DNA from: Streptococcus panodentis
Lineage (GTDB): Bacteria; Bacillota; Bacilli; Lactobacillales; Streptococcaceae
NCBI RefSeq assembly: GCF_017884005.1
Contig: NZ_QFAY01000012.1
Coordinates: 1-55,802 of the forward strand
DNA: 55,802 nucleotides
Direction of reading: 5' to 3'
In this document: positions 8,831-16,571 of the stretch, piece after piece
Layout: every line of letters begins with the position of its first letter
How positions within the stretch are numbered: the first letter of the stretch is position 1
Made by a program: the position numbers and the translations under genes
Notes under the pieces: generated by a model
What the model saw: the letters and a program-made list of their open reading frames with translations, nothing else
Told to the model about the DNA's origin: nothing
Databases searched by the model: none

Positions 8831-8921
8831 CGTCAAGAGCAATAGCACTCACGACGCTGCTCGTCTCAGTATCCATGTCTCTAAGCTCACCTTCGACCAT
8901 TGGTCTTGCCTCACTAAGAGA
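8831..8921 (-). repeat. 91-bp direct repeat, copy 1
   Basis: Nearly identical to 9006-9096, offset 175 bp without gaps. The core on the minus strand is CTCTTAGTGAGGCAAGACCA followed by TGGTCGAAGGTGAG and CTTAGAGACATGGATAC. Between the copies lie looser modules of the same build (GCTCTTGACGA ... ATGGATGCAG), so the region reads as alternating A and B modules. A divergent relative occurs after parC at about 37925-37985. Confidence 0.8.
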
Positions 8922-9005
8922 ACTTGTTTGGTTTACAGCTTTTGTCCTCACGGACAAAACTGCATCCATTGCTCTATGACTCAACCTCGCCCTAGGGGCT
9001 TGTTT

Positions 9006-9096
9006 CGTCAAGAGCAACAGCACTCACGACGCCAACCGTCTCAGTATCCATGTCTCTAAGCTCACCTTCGACCATTGGTCTTGCCTCACTAAGAGA
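9006..9096 (-). repeat. 91-bp direct repeat, copy 2
   Basis: The partner of 8831-8921. It directly follows, in minus-strand order, the terminator at 9102-9129, as the related copy near 37925-37985 follows the parC terminator. Confidence 0.8.
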
Positions 9097-9101
9097 CATA
9101 G

Positions 9102-9129
9102 AAAAATCCCCAATCCGTAGACTGGGGAT
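9102..9129 (-). terminator. Terminator downstream of the GNAT pseudogene
   Basis: ATCCCCA and TGGGGAT form a 7-bp stem with a 10-nt loop, followed on the minus strand by TTTTTC. It is about 150 bp beyond the GNAT stop. Confidence 0.65.
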
Positions 9130-9279
9130 AAGGGCACTTTCGTGTGATGAGCAGGTTCACACAACTCATCAAGGTCCGCTCCTGCGTTATGACCTCCCAT
9201 GCTTCAATTTGCAGAAAAACTGCATATCGACTCATCGCACAAGAAACAGTTTACCGCAAGAAGTCCGGGCTGTCAAGTC

Positions 9280-9802
9280 TTACCCCTCAATCCAAACATA
9301 AACTTCCCTGTCCTGCCACTCCTGCCCCTCTTTTTGGAAATTCTTCCGGATTCCCTCCAAATAAAAACCGGATTTTTTCAGAAGGTTTTGTGAGGGGATA
9401 TTAAGCGGATGGACATGGGCTTCCAAGCGGTGGAAACCGAGGACTTCAGCTGCTTCTTTGAGCTGAAGCAGCATAGAGCTGGCGTAGCCCTGCCGCCAAT
9501 ATTGATTGTGAATGGAATAGCCGATTTCGGCCCATTGAAAATCCGCCCGAGCCAGCACGGCCAAATTGACTACCGACATGTTGATTGCTTTGCAGGTCGT
9601 AAATCGCCCAAATATACTGCTGGTCCTGTTGGCGCAGCTGGCGGTGCCGGTCTACCAACTCTGCGAACCAGTCCTCTGTACAGACGGTCATGTCCAAAAG
9701 CCCGTCGTCAAAGGGATTCTGAGAGGGCAGACGCTTGGAAAATCCCTCCATCCATGCAGGATAGTCGGCTTCTTCAAGATATTTCAAATAAATTTCCTTC
9801 AT
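9280..9802 (-). pseudogene. GNAT-family N-acetyltransferase, frameshifted
   Basis: Two overlapping frames together make one RimJ/RimL-type acetyltransferase. The N-terminal part (from 9802) reads MKEIYLKYLEEADYPAWMEG up to LQSNQHVG. The C-terminal part continues from about 9578 as VVNLAVLARADFQWAEIGY. It includes the acetyl-CoA loop region NQYWRQGYAS and ends RLEAHVHPLNIPSQNLLKKS and YVWIEG. The switch is near 9570-9582, where moving from the first to the second frame needs one base skipped, so the gene has a 1-nt insertion or a 2-nt deletion there. A sequencing error or a very recent mutation would look the same, because both halves are otherwise intact. The start overlaps the AlkD gene stop by 4 nt. 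Confidence 0.8.
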
Positions 9803-10452
9803 AAATATTTACTCCCCTCTCGGATACTTAGCGCAGCCATTTCTTTCCCGTGTTTCTGGATAAAATCCCTGACCCAGTCTGGGTTGGTTTTGGAATAATC
9901 TCTTAGAGCCCAGCCGATGGCTTTGTTAATAAAAAATTCTGTTTGCCCTAGATTATTGAGCAAAATCTGCTCCAACAGCTCTGTATTGGTCTCTTCCTTT
10001 CGCAGCAGCTGGTGGTCAATGGCCAAGCGCCGCAGCCAAAAATTTTCATCCTGACTCCAATCCAGAATGATCTTCTGCGTTTCTGGAAAGCGGTAAATGA
10101 CTGAACCAACCAAACGGTCCAGAAAATCAATGGTATCCCACCAGGATTTGCTTTGAGCCAGCCTTTTCAGACGAGGTAAATCCTCAGGCTGCAGGAGTTT
10201 TTTCTTGCTGTCCAAATAGTCCAAGGCCGCATACTGGAGTTCTCTGTAGGGGACTTTCCAAGCCTGCCGGACAAAATCCCAGTCCAAATCAGGACCGGTC
10301 TGGCTCTTAAAGAAAGCCTTGGCAATCTTGCGCCTGACCGGAGTTTTGACTCCCAGAAATTCAAACTGGTTTTTCATATAGGCCTTCATAGCCTTGGCAT
10401 CGTCAGGATTCGCCACAGCCTGCAGCTGGGCGGTTAATTGATTAAGTTCCAT
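9799..10452 (-). CDS. AlkD-like DNA alkylation repair protein
   Basis: A 217-aa all-helical protein of the AlkD/DNA-alkylation-repair HEAT-repeat family. Family members excise positively charged alkylated bases such as N3- and N7-methylpurines. Diagnostic stretches are MKNQFEFLGVKTPVRRKI near the N-terminus, REFQ-like YRELQYAALDYL, then WWDTIDFLDRLVG, and NFWLRRLAIDHQLL with the conserved Trp and Arg residues. The C-terminal FFINKAIGWALRDYSKTNP is the most conserved block of the family. Length fits. The gene begins 2 bp after the lipoprotein stop and overlaps the GNAT gene, within a run of closely packed minus-strand genes. Confidence 0.9.
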   Translation of the reverse strand: MELNQLTAQLQAVANPDDAKAMKAYMKNQFEFLGVKTPVRRKIAKAFFKSQTGPDLDWDFVRQAWKVPYRELQYAALDYLDSKKKLLQPEDLPRLKRLAQSKSWWDTIDFLDRLVGSVIYRFPETQKIILDWSQDENFWLRRLAIDHQLLRKEETNTELLEQILLNNLGQTEFFINKAIGWALRDYSKTNPDWVRDFIQKHGKEMAALSIREGSKYL

Positions 10453-10454
10453 AG

Positions 10455-11066
10455 CTACTCCAATAACTCCCGGTCATAGATAGTATAGTCACAGCGGTAG
10501 ATAATCAGCCGTTTACCGTCAATCAAAAGCTCGGATGTCTTTGGCGCATCGGATTTATTGAGCGAAACCCGATTGCCGGCATAGGTGGCTAGGGGAGTTC
10601 CATTCTGAGAACGAATCAGGATAACCTTTTCCTTGCCGGTAAATTCGTTTTTCAGCTTGGAAACCATCCGGTTGAGGACCGGAACAGAGCTGCTGTTTTC
10701 TTCCCTATCAACATTCTTTTGATACTGGGCAAAGACATCCGTCAGCCCTTTTTCCTCAGCAATCAGAGAAGAGCCCACGTGGTCGATTTCATATTTGCCA
10801 AGAGTCACTTTAAGGACGGACGAATCTTCCTTGGAATTGCCTTCGGCATCCACCGAATCAAATTCTTTATTGCGGGAAATGGACAGGGATTTGCCGGACA
10901 TTCGATCAATGAGCTGGGAATTTTCGTCATAAGTCCGAACAGTCATCTCTAATCCCAGCCAGTCTTCCTGAGCATTTTTAAACCAATTTTCAACAGCCTG
11001 ACAGCCGGACAGGGTCAGCAGAGCCAGACTTAAAAGACTGACAGCAAGGTATTTCTTTTTCATCAT
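10455..11066 (-). CDS. Lipoprotein, DUF5052-like
   Basis: A 203-aa exported lipoprotein. The signal peptide (KKKYLAVSLLSLALLTLSGC) ends in the lipobox LSGC with Cys22. The mature part reads ENWFKNAQEDWLGLEMTVRT and continues with beta-rich sequence to RLIIYRCDYTIYDRELLE. I recall this as the DUF5052 family of Firmicutes lipoproteins, whose function is not known. The family call is from memory. It overlaps the start of the following acetyltransferase operon mate by 4 nt (its ATG overlaps the stop of the gene at 11063), so expression is coupled. Confidence 0.82.
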   Translation of the reverse strand: MMKKKYLAVSLLSLALLTLSGCQAVENWFKNAQEDWLGLEMTVRTYDENSQLIDRMSGKSLSISRNKEFDSVDAEGNSKEDSSVLKVTLGKYEIDHVGSSLIAEEKGLTDVFAQYQKNVDREENSSSVPVLNRMVSKLKNEFTGKEKVILIRSQNGTPLATYAGNRVSLNKSDAPKTSELLIDGKRLIIYRCDYTIYDRELLE

Positions 11067-11596
11067 TCAAACTCTCTTTCTGATAAGGATTTCAGAGGCT
11101 GAGCCGGACCGTCCAGGGTCTTCTGCAGCCAGACGATGTCATGCCAGCGGTCAAATTTATAGCCGATTTTGGGAAAATGGGCCACTTGCTGGTAACCGCG
11201 TTTTCTGTGCAGGGCCAGACTGGCCTCATTCGGCAGGGCAATGCAGGCCAGAAAACGCAGATAGCCCTGCTTTTGCAGCAAATCTTCCAAGACAGCATAG
11301 AGCCGACTGCCAACCCCTCGGCCACGGACATCTTGAGCCAGATAGACCGAGAGTTCCGCTGCCCAATCATAAGCCGTCCGGCCGTAGTAGGCTGAAGCGT
11401 AGGCATAGCCAAGGATTCGGCCCTCTTCTTCTGCAAGCAGATAGGGATATTTCACCAGCGTTTTCTCAATCCGGCCGGCAAACTCCTCCACCGATGGCAC
11501 ATCATATTCAAAGGTGATGGCTGTTTCCTCGACATAGGGAGCATAGATAGCCACCAGTGCTGCTGCGTCTTCTTTCCTAGCAAGTCTGATTTTCAT
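11063..11596 (-). CDS. GNAT acetyltransferase, phosphinothricin acetyltransferase-like
   Basis: A 177-aa PAT-type GNAT enzyme. The N-terminal RLARKEDAAALVAIYAPYV and TAITFEYDVPS match the PAT/YncA group. The acetyl-CoA loop is DVRGRGVGSRL. The region ACIALPNEASLALHRKRGY is the usual C-terminal signature, followed by GYKFDRWHDIVWLQK. These enzymes N-acetylate small amines such as methionine sulfoximine or phosphinothricin. The native substrate here is unknown. It leads the acetyltransferase, lipoprotein, AlkD and GNAT gene string. Confidence 0.88.
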   Translation of the reverse strand: MKIRLARKEDAAALVAIYAPYVEETAITFEYDVPSVEEFAGRIEKTLVKYPYLLAEEEGRILGYAYASAYYGRTAYDWAAELSVYLAQDVRGRGVGSRLYAVLEDLLQKQGYLRFLACIALPNEASLALHRKRGYQQVAHFPKIGYKFDRWHDIVWLQKTLDGPAQPLKSLSEREFE

Positions 11597-11612
11597 TTCA
11601 TCTCCTCATCTG

Positions 11613-11981
11613 CTATAAATTTTCAGAGTCCAAGCCCAGGGCGGTGTAACCTTCGGGTCGCATTCTCTTTTGGCTCTCTAATTTTTCAACAAGCTTTAAA
11701 TTGCGCTCAGATTGTGTTTTACTGCCCTTTCTTGGGGTAAATTTCTGCAAATAAGATAAGTCGTCATAAGAACGTCTCATGCTTTCACTCCAGCCGAAGC
11801 ACAGACCTTCTTCCAAGACCTCATGAAAACTAACAGATTTTGCCTTACTTTTCGTCTTGAAAATTCTCACCCAAATATCGGCAGAGCTTTGGCCGTTTTC
11901 CAGCAACCAGTCATGTAGCTCATCCCTTGTCTCAAAAGAGATAATCGCTAGATTTTCCCGTAATTGGTCTAATTTTATCAT
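11613..11981 (-). CDS. YdeI/OmpD-associated family protein
   Basis: A 122-aa cytoplasmic protein. It carries the family signature FETRDELHDWLLEN, then SVSFHEVLEEGLCFGWSES and a basic FTPRKGSKTQSERNLKLVEKL. The family (YdeI/OmpD-associated) is common and mostly uncharacterised. The C-terminal helical part present in longer members (about 190 aa) is missing, but a short version ending soon after MRPEGYTAL is seen in many Firmicutes. It has its own TATAAT box and a GAGGAAT ribosome site, and sits 16 bp before the PAT-like gene. Confidence 0.8.
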   Translation of the reverse strand: MIKLDQLRENLAIISFETRDELHDWLLENGQSSADIWVRIFKTKSKAKSVSFHEVLEEGLCFGWSESMRRSYDDLSYLQKFTPRKGSKTQSERNLKLVEKLESQKRMRPEGYTALGLDSENL

Positions 11982-12061
11982 TTTCTATATTCCTCATATT
12001 TAGTATTATAGCAGAAAGAGATTATCAGAAGTTTTTTCGACAAGAAAACTTTTACCCTGAG

Positions 12062-12604
12062 TCATTTCCTATACTTCTTTTTGTATAGGAGAATTTCTTT
12101 GGCAATCTGCGATTTGGCAGCCTTCCCGGTAAAGAGTAACCTGAACGGCCGGATAATCTGCAAGCTGAGGCCGCCCATGGCATAGTAAGACAGGCGATAG
12201 TAAAAGTAATTAATGAATTCAATGATGGCAAAGAGCCAGAGCAGGATTCCTATAACAGCATTATTGATAGTGTTTTCTCTGAAAGTCAAAAACCAAATGG
12301 GAATATAGGAAGCCAGCAAAATTAAATCCAGCACTTTCAATCTCTTATAGATGGGGGCAATTCGCTGAGTTTTCAGGGCTTTCTTCTGCCGGACCCGCCA
12401 TAAACAGTTGAGCCAATAGAAAGAACCTTGAACTAAGATCAGATTGACAATGCCCAGAGGAAAATAAAGAATGGCACTGGAGGCAGCGAACCGCGTGTCT
12501 GGTCTTGTATACATTGCATACACAATACAAAATAAGACCATACTTATTAATTCCCCTGAGACTAAATAGGCTAATTCTCGTTCAAGACTTCTTCTTTTCA
12601 ACAA
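12062..12604 (-). CDS. Hypothetical membrane protein
   Basis: An unrecognised 180-aa protein with four predicted membrane helices: about 12-32 (LVSGELISMVLFCIVYAMYT), 42-66, 90-108 and 115-136. The N-terminus MLKRRSLERELAY and the C-terminus AKEILLYKKKYRK are strongly basic, which places both ends inside the cell by the positive-inside rule. It has a GGAGGAAG ribosome site and a TATAAT box at 12635-12640. It lies between fhs and the YdeI-like gene and seems to be its own transcription unit. Confidence 0.75.
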   Translation of the reverse strand: MLKRRSLERELAYLVSGELISMVLFCIVYAMYTRPDTRFAASSAILYFPLGIVNLILVQGSFYWLNCLWRVRQKKALKTQRIAPIYKRLKVLDLILLASYIPIWFLTFRENTINNAVIGILLWLFAIIEFINYFYYRLSYYAMGGLSLQIIRPFRLLFTGKAAKSQIAKEILLYKKKYRK

Positions 12605-12644
12605 TCTTCCTCCTTTAAATAGACATATGTCTTTATTATACCAG

Positions 12645-12670
12645 AAAAAGGCTCATAACAAGCCTTTTTT
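12645..12670 (-). terminator. fhs terminator
   Basis: AAAAAGGCT and AGCCTTTTT pair in a 9-bp stem with a 7-nt loop. T-runs exist in both directions. It is 18 nt after the fhs stop. Confidence 0.85.
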
Positions 12671-12687
12671 CTGTATTTCTATTCAAT

Positions 12688-14358
12688 TTAGAAGAGTCCA
12701 ATCGCCGTGCCGTCTGCGGCCACATCCATATTAAGGGCAGCCGGACGTTTTGGCAGACCCGGCATGGTCATGACGTCACCGGTCAGGGCTACGATGAAGC
12801 CGGCACCCAGTTTTGGTACCAGTTCCCGGATGGTGATGTCAAAGTTTTCCGGTGCTCCCAAGGCAGCAGGATTGTCAGAAAAGCTGTACTGGGTCTTGGC
12901 CATACAGATGGGCAGCTTGTCCCAGCCGTTCTTGACAATGTCGCGAATTTGAGTCTGTGCTTTCTTTTCAAAAGTAACCTTAGAACCGCGGTAGATTTCT
13001 TTGACAATTTTTTCAATCTTTTCTTCAATACTGAGGTCATTGTCATAAAGACGGACATAGTCAGCCGGCTGCTCATCAATGGTCTTGGCCACTGTCTCAG
13101 CCAAGGCCACACCGCCCTCTGCTCCGTCTGCCCAGACGCTGGCCAGTTCGACAGGAACCCCGCTTTCTGCGCAGAGTTCCTTGAGAGCAGCGATTTCAGC
13201 TGCAGTGTCGGAGACGAACTCATTGATAGCCACTACTGCCGGAATGCCGAATTTGCGGATATTTTCCACATGGCGTTTGAGATTGGCAAAGCCAGACCGC
13301 ACAGCAGCAACATTTTCCCCTGTCAGGGCATCCTTGGCCACACCGCCATTCATCTTAAGGGCGCGAAGGGTTGCTACGATAACGACTGCATCCGGACTGG
13401 TTGGTAGGTTGGGCGTCTTAATGTCCAAAAATTTCTCAGCTCCCAAGTCAGCTCCGAAGCCGGCTTCCGTTACCGTATAATCGGCCAAGCGCAGGGCGGT
13501 GCTGGTGGCCAGGACAGAGTTGCAGCCATGGGCGATATTGGCAAAGGGTCCGCCGTGGACAAAGGCCGGCGTTCCGTAAATGGTCTGCACCAAGTTGGGT
13601 TTGATGGCATCTTTCAGCACCAAAGCCAGTGCGCCTTCCACTTCCAAATCACGGACATAGACAGGTGAGCGGTCATAGCGGTAGCCGATGACAATTTGAG
13701 CCAATCGCTGCTTCAGATCCTCAATATCTGTTGCCAGACAGAGAATGGCCATGATTTCAGAAGCTACGGTGATGTCAAAGCCATCCTCGCGCGGAATGCC
13801 ATTGACCGGGCTGCCCAAGCCAACCGTTACATGGCGCAGGGCCCGATCATTGAGGTCCACGACCCGCTTCCAGATAATCCGGCGCTGGTCGATTCCCAGA
13901 CTGTTTCCCTGATGCAGATGGTTGTCAATCAGCGCAGAGAGGGCATTATTGGCCGTTGTAATGGCATGCATATCGCCAGTAAAATGCAGATTGATGTCCT
14001 CCATCGGCAGGACCTGAGCATGACCGCCGCCTGCAGCTCCGCCCTTGATGCCCATGACCGGTCCCAGAGATGGTTCGCGGATGGCAATCATGGTTTTCTT
14101 GCCGATTTTATTGAGGGCATCTGCTAGGCCGATGGTAATGGTAGACTTGCCTTCTCCTGCTGGAGTTGGATTGATTGCTGTTACCAAAATCAGCTTGCCG
14201 ACAGGATTTTTCTCCACTTCGCGGATCTTATCAAAGCTGAGCTTAGCCTTGTATTTGCCGTAGAGCTCCAGGTCATCGTAGCTGATGCCAATCTTCTCCA
14301 CTACATCTACAATCGGCTGCAATTCAACGCTCTGAGCAATTTCAATATCTGTTTTCAT
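12688..14358 (-). CDS. fhs: Formate-tetrahydrofolate ligase
   Basis: A 556-aa ATP-dependent enzyme that makes 10-formyl-tetrahydrofolate from formate for purine and formyl-Met synthesis. The start MKTDIEIAQ at 14358 is used, with a GAGGAG site, not the upstream ATG at 14487. The extra 43 residues of that longer form cover the promoter and are unlike the family. The P-loop [11 protein letters not shown] is at about residues 64-74. The blocks [10 protein letters not shown], and [10 protein letters not shown] near the C-terminus, are typical. A TATAAT box (TGC before it) lies at 14386-14391. Monocistronic. Confidence 0.97.
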   Translation of the reverse strand: MKTDIEIAQSVELQPIVDVVEKIGISYDDLELYGKYKAKLSFDKIREVEKNPVGKLILVTAINPTPAGEGKSTITIGLADALNKIGKKTMIAIREPSLGPVMGIKGGAAGGGHAQVLPMEDINLHFTGDMHAITTANNALSALIDNHLHQGNSLGIDQRRIIWKRVVDLNDRALRHVTVGLGSPVNGIPREDGFDITVASEIMAILCLATDIEDLKQRLAQIVIGYRYDRSPVYVRDLEVEGALALVLKDAIKPNLVQTIYGTPAFVHGGPFANIAHGCNSVLATSTALRLADYTVTEAGFGADLGAEKFLDIKTPNLPTSPDAVVIVATLRALKMNGGVAKDALTGENVAAVRSGFANLKRHVENIRKFGIPAVVAINEFVSDTAAEIAALKELCAESGVPVELASVWADGAEGGVALAETVAKTIDEQPADYVRLYDNDLSIEEKIEKIVKEIYRGSKVTFEKKAQTQIRDIVKNGWDKLPICMAKTQYSFSDNPAALGAPENFDITIRELVPKLGAGFIVALTGDVMTMPGLPKRPAALNMDVAADGTAIGLF

Positions 14359-14385
14359 CAGGAACTCCTCTAATTTGATAGATTG

Positions 14386-14391
14386 ATTATA
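14386..14391 (-). promoter_or_regulatory. fhs -10 box
   Basis: The minus strand reads TGC TATAAT, an extended -10, 28 nt before the fhs ATG. I see no conserved tetrahydrofolate riboswitch in the short leader. Confidence 0.65.
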
Positions 14392-14546
14392 GCAAAAAAG
14401 AGTAAAAACTGCACGATTAAACTCTGTATTGTTTTTAATGTTCGGGAAAAAGTAAATATCAGAGCAAGATAGGCTCGATGAAAACACAGGATATTAGAGG
14501 GAATGCTCTTCAATCTTCCGCTGTAACACTTTGTAACTAGAATTAT

Positions 14547-14582
14547 TTTACTAAATTTCTTTTTTCTTGTAAAATAGGGCTA
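14547..14582 (+). promoter_or_regulatory. coaB promoter, predicted leaderless start
   Basis: TTTACT (14547-14552), a 17-nt spacer, and TAAAAT (14570-14575). Six bases (AGGGCT counted with the last A) separate the -10 from the ATG at 14582, so transcription should begin on or next to the A of the start codon. No usable Shine-Dalgarno sequence fits. Confidence 0.65.
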
Positions 14583-15271
14583 TGAACATATTGATTACCT
14601 CTGGCGGTACCAGCGAGAAAATCGACCGGGTCCGCTCCATTACCAATCATTCGACCGGACGGCTGGGTGCAGCCATTGCGGAAAAGTTCTTAGCCAAGGG
14701 CGACCAAGTAACCTTGGTCACCACCCGCAAGGCGCTCAAGCCTGCTGCTCATGAGCACCTAAGGATTGAAATTGTCGAAAATGTCGCAGAACTCCTTGCG
14801 GTGCTGGAGCCGCTGGTCAAGACCCATGATGCCCTCATTCATTCCATGGCCGTATCGGACTACACACCAGTCTATATGACAGGCCTGGAAGAAGTCGCTG
14901 CCAGCTCAGATGTGGCAGAGTTTTTGGACAGGAGCAACTCAGAAAGCAAGATTTCTTCTCAGGAGGAAAGTCAGGTCCTCTTTCTCAAGAAAACGCCGAA
15001 AATTATCAGCAAGGTCAAAGAATGGAATCCCCACATCCGCCTGATCGGCTTTAAACTTCTGGTAGATGTTTCCAAGGAAAAGCTCATAGAAACGGCGCGT
15101 GCCAGTCTGGATAAGAATCAGGCCGACATCATTGTCGCCAATGACTTGCTGGACATTTCAGAAGACCGCCATCAGGCCTATCTGGTCCGCAAAGATTCTC
15201 TGGAAGAAGCTCAGTCCAAGGAAGAAATTGCTCAGCTGCTTGTCCATTATCTCCATGCAAAGGAACTTTAA
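14582..15271 (+). CDS. coaB: Phosphopantothenate-cysteine ligase
   Basis: A 229-aa enzyme joining phosphopantothenate to cysteine in coenzyme A synthesis. In streptococci it is encoded separately from the decarboxylase instead of as a CoaBC fusion. MNILITSGGTSEKIDRVRSI is the nucleotide-binding start. NHSTGRLGAAIAE and the VANDLL block near residue 195 are conserved family sites. The ATG lies directly after a -10 box, suggesting a leaderless mRNA. coaC follows after 3 nt, forming a three-gene unit with the ECF transporter. Confidence 0.95.
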   Translation: MNILITSGGTSEKIDRVRSITNHSTGRLGAAIAEKFLAKGDQVTLVTTRKALKPAAHEHLRIEIVENVAELLAVLEPLVKTHDALIHSMAVSDYTPVYMTGLEEVAASSDVAEFLDRSNSESKISSQEESQVLFLKKTPKIISKVKEWNPHIRLIGFKLLVDVSKEKLIETARASLDKNQADIIVANDLLDISEDRHQAYLVRKDSLEEAQSKEEIAQLLVHYLHAKEL

Positions 15272-15274
15272 CTT

Positions 15275-15826
15275 ATGACTACGATTACTCTTGCCGTTAC
15301 CGGCAGCATCTCAGCTTACAAGGCAGCCGATATAACCAGCAGCCTGAAAAAAGAAGGCTTTGAAGTGGCTGTTCTCATGACAGAGGCAGCTGCTGAGTTT
15401 ATCACGCCTCTGACCCTGCAGGTCTTGTCCCAAAGACCAGTCGCACTGGACATCATGCAAGAGCCTGATCCCAGCAAGGTCAACCATATCGATATCGCCA
15501 AAAAGACCGATGTCTTTGCCCTAGCGCCTGCCACAGCCAATACCATTGCCAAATTGGCCAACGGTCTGGCGGACAATATGGTTACTGCCGCAGCGCTGGC
15601 TCTGCCTCTCCATGTCAAAAAGGTGATTGCGCCGGCCATGAATACCAAAATGTATGAAAACCCGCTGACCCAGCACAATCTAAAAAAATTGGAACAGTTT
15701 GGCTGGCAGATTATCCAGCCGCGGGAAGCTGTCCTGGCCTGCGGCGACAGAGGGCTCGGTGCTCTGGCAGATGTCGCTGTTATTATTGAAAAAGTAAAGG
15801 AACTCGTCTATGAGAAAACAGTCTAA
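15275..15826 (+). CDS. coaC: Phosphopantothenoylcysteine decarboxylase
   Basis: A 183-aa flavoprotein of the HFCD family that decarboxylates phosphopantothenoylcysteine to phosphopantetheine. Visible sites are VTGSISAYKAADI (FMN binding), the catalytic His in VNHIDIAKK, PATANTIAKLANG, and the PAMNTKMYENP substrate-recognition block. The essential Cys is in LACGDRGLGAL. It sits between coaB and the transporter gene and overlaps the latter by 17 nt. Confidence 0.96.
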   Translation: MTTITLAVTGSISAYKAADITSSLKKEGFEVAVLMTEAAAEFITPLTLQVLSQRPVALDIMQEPDPSKVNHIDIAKKTDVFALAPATANTIAKLANGLADNMVTAAALALPLHVKKVIAPAMNTKMYENPLTQHNLKKLEQFGWQIIQPREAVLACGDRGLGALADVAVIIEKVKELVYEKTV

Positions 15827-16373
15827 CATTGCTCAAATCGCGATTTTTTTCGCTGTGATGCTGGTTCTGCACCTCCTCAGTTCAGTAATTTTTAACCTGC
15901 TGCCCGTCCCCATCAAACCGACCATTATCCATATCCCTGTCATCATTGCCAGCATCCTCTATGGACCAAAGGTTGGGGCGGTGCTTGGTTTTCTGATGGG
16001 AATCATCAGCCTTGTTACAAATACCGTCGTACTCCTGCCGACCAGCTATCTCTTCTCTCCCTTTGTGCCCAACGGAAACTTTTCTTCGCTCCTGATTGCC
16101 CTAGTGCCCCGCATCCTTATCGGTCTAGCCCCTTATTATGTCTATACATTCATGAAAAATAAATTAGGCCTGATTCTGGCCGGAGCAGCCGGATCTGCTG
16201 CCAATACCGTCTTTGTTCTGGGCGGCATCTTTTTCCTCTTTTCCAATGTTTATCAGGGCAATATCCAAGCCTTATTAGCAGTTGTTCTTTCTGCAAATTC
16301 AATCGCAGAGCTGATTATTTCAGCCATTCTTACAGTAAGCATTGTTCCCTCTCTTGAAAAAATCAAAAAATAA
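15810..16373 (+). CDS. ECF transporter substrate-binding (S) component, probably pantothenate
   Basis: A 187-aa membrane protein with five or six helices. It resembles the ECF S components such as PanT: IAQIAIFFAVMLVLHLL, HIPVIIASILYGPKVGAVL with the conserved PKVGAxLGF loop, and GLAPYYVYTFMKNKLG. S components bind a vitamin and couple to a shared ECF energy module encoded elsewhere. The overlap with coaC and the position in a CoA operon point to pantothenate or a related precursor (inference). The start has a weak ribosome site (AAGGAACT) inside coaC. Confidence 0.88.
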   Translation: MRKQSNIAQIAIFFAVMLVLHLLSSVIFNLLPVPIKPTIIHIPVIIASILYGPKVGAVLGFLMGIISLVTNTVVLLPTSYLFSPFVPNGNFSSLLIALVPRILIGLAPYYVYTFMKNKLGLILAGAAGSAANTVFVLGGIFFLFSNVYQGNIQALLAVVLSANSIAELIISAILTVSIVPSLEKIKK

Positions 16374-16450
16374 TCACTTCCGGTGATTTATTTTTTCTTC
16401 GCTAATCAGCTCAATTTTCTAGAATATTTCATTCTTTTTCGGGCCGGTGC

Positions 16451-16492
16451 TTTCAAAAACTATGAAAATATGTTACAATGAAAGCGATTAAA
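16451..16492 (+). promoter_or_regulatory. Phosphoglucomutase promoter with cre-like site
   Basis: TTTCAA (16451-16456), a 17-nt spacer, TACAAT (16474-16479). Overlapping the -10 end, TGAAAGCGATTAAA (16479-16492) matches the CcpA consensus TGNAARCGNWWNCA at all but one position. A cre site at the transcription start would be expected to repress. Confidence 0.55.
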
Positions 16493-16571
16493 TAATCAAA
16501 GAGAAGTAATTGCTGAGAGACTATTTCTCACTTCCTGCTCTTGCATTTTAAAAATAAAGGAGACTTCACCT

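Larger units (their letters stand above)
8592..9279. other. Repeat-filled intergenic region between asd and the GNAT pseudogene
   Basis: About 690 bp. It holds the asd promoter, the two 91-bp repeats listed separately, and a terminator at 9102-9129. From 9130 to 9279 there is sequence in which I see no gene or clear signal. Open frames through the repeats, for example 8754-9023 on the minus strand, have no family-like content and simply reflect the repeat modules. Confidence 0.6.

Noticed and set aside
8754..9023. Open frame of 89 codons on the minus strand through the repeats
   Set aside because: Its sequence is just the translated repeat modules, with no ribosome site or family resemblance.
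9280..9579. C-terminal GNAT half as an independent gene
   Set aside because: It lacks the N-terminal part of the fold and continues the upstream frame perfectly apart from one frameshift.
12688..14487. Longer fhs reading from 14487
   Set aside because: The extra 43 codons cover the promoter and do not resemble the family. GAGGAG points to 14358.
14359..14581. Tetrahydrofolate riboswitch before fhs
   Set aside because: The leader between the -10 box and the ATG is too short and shows no conserved core.
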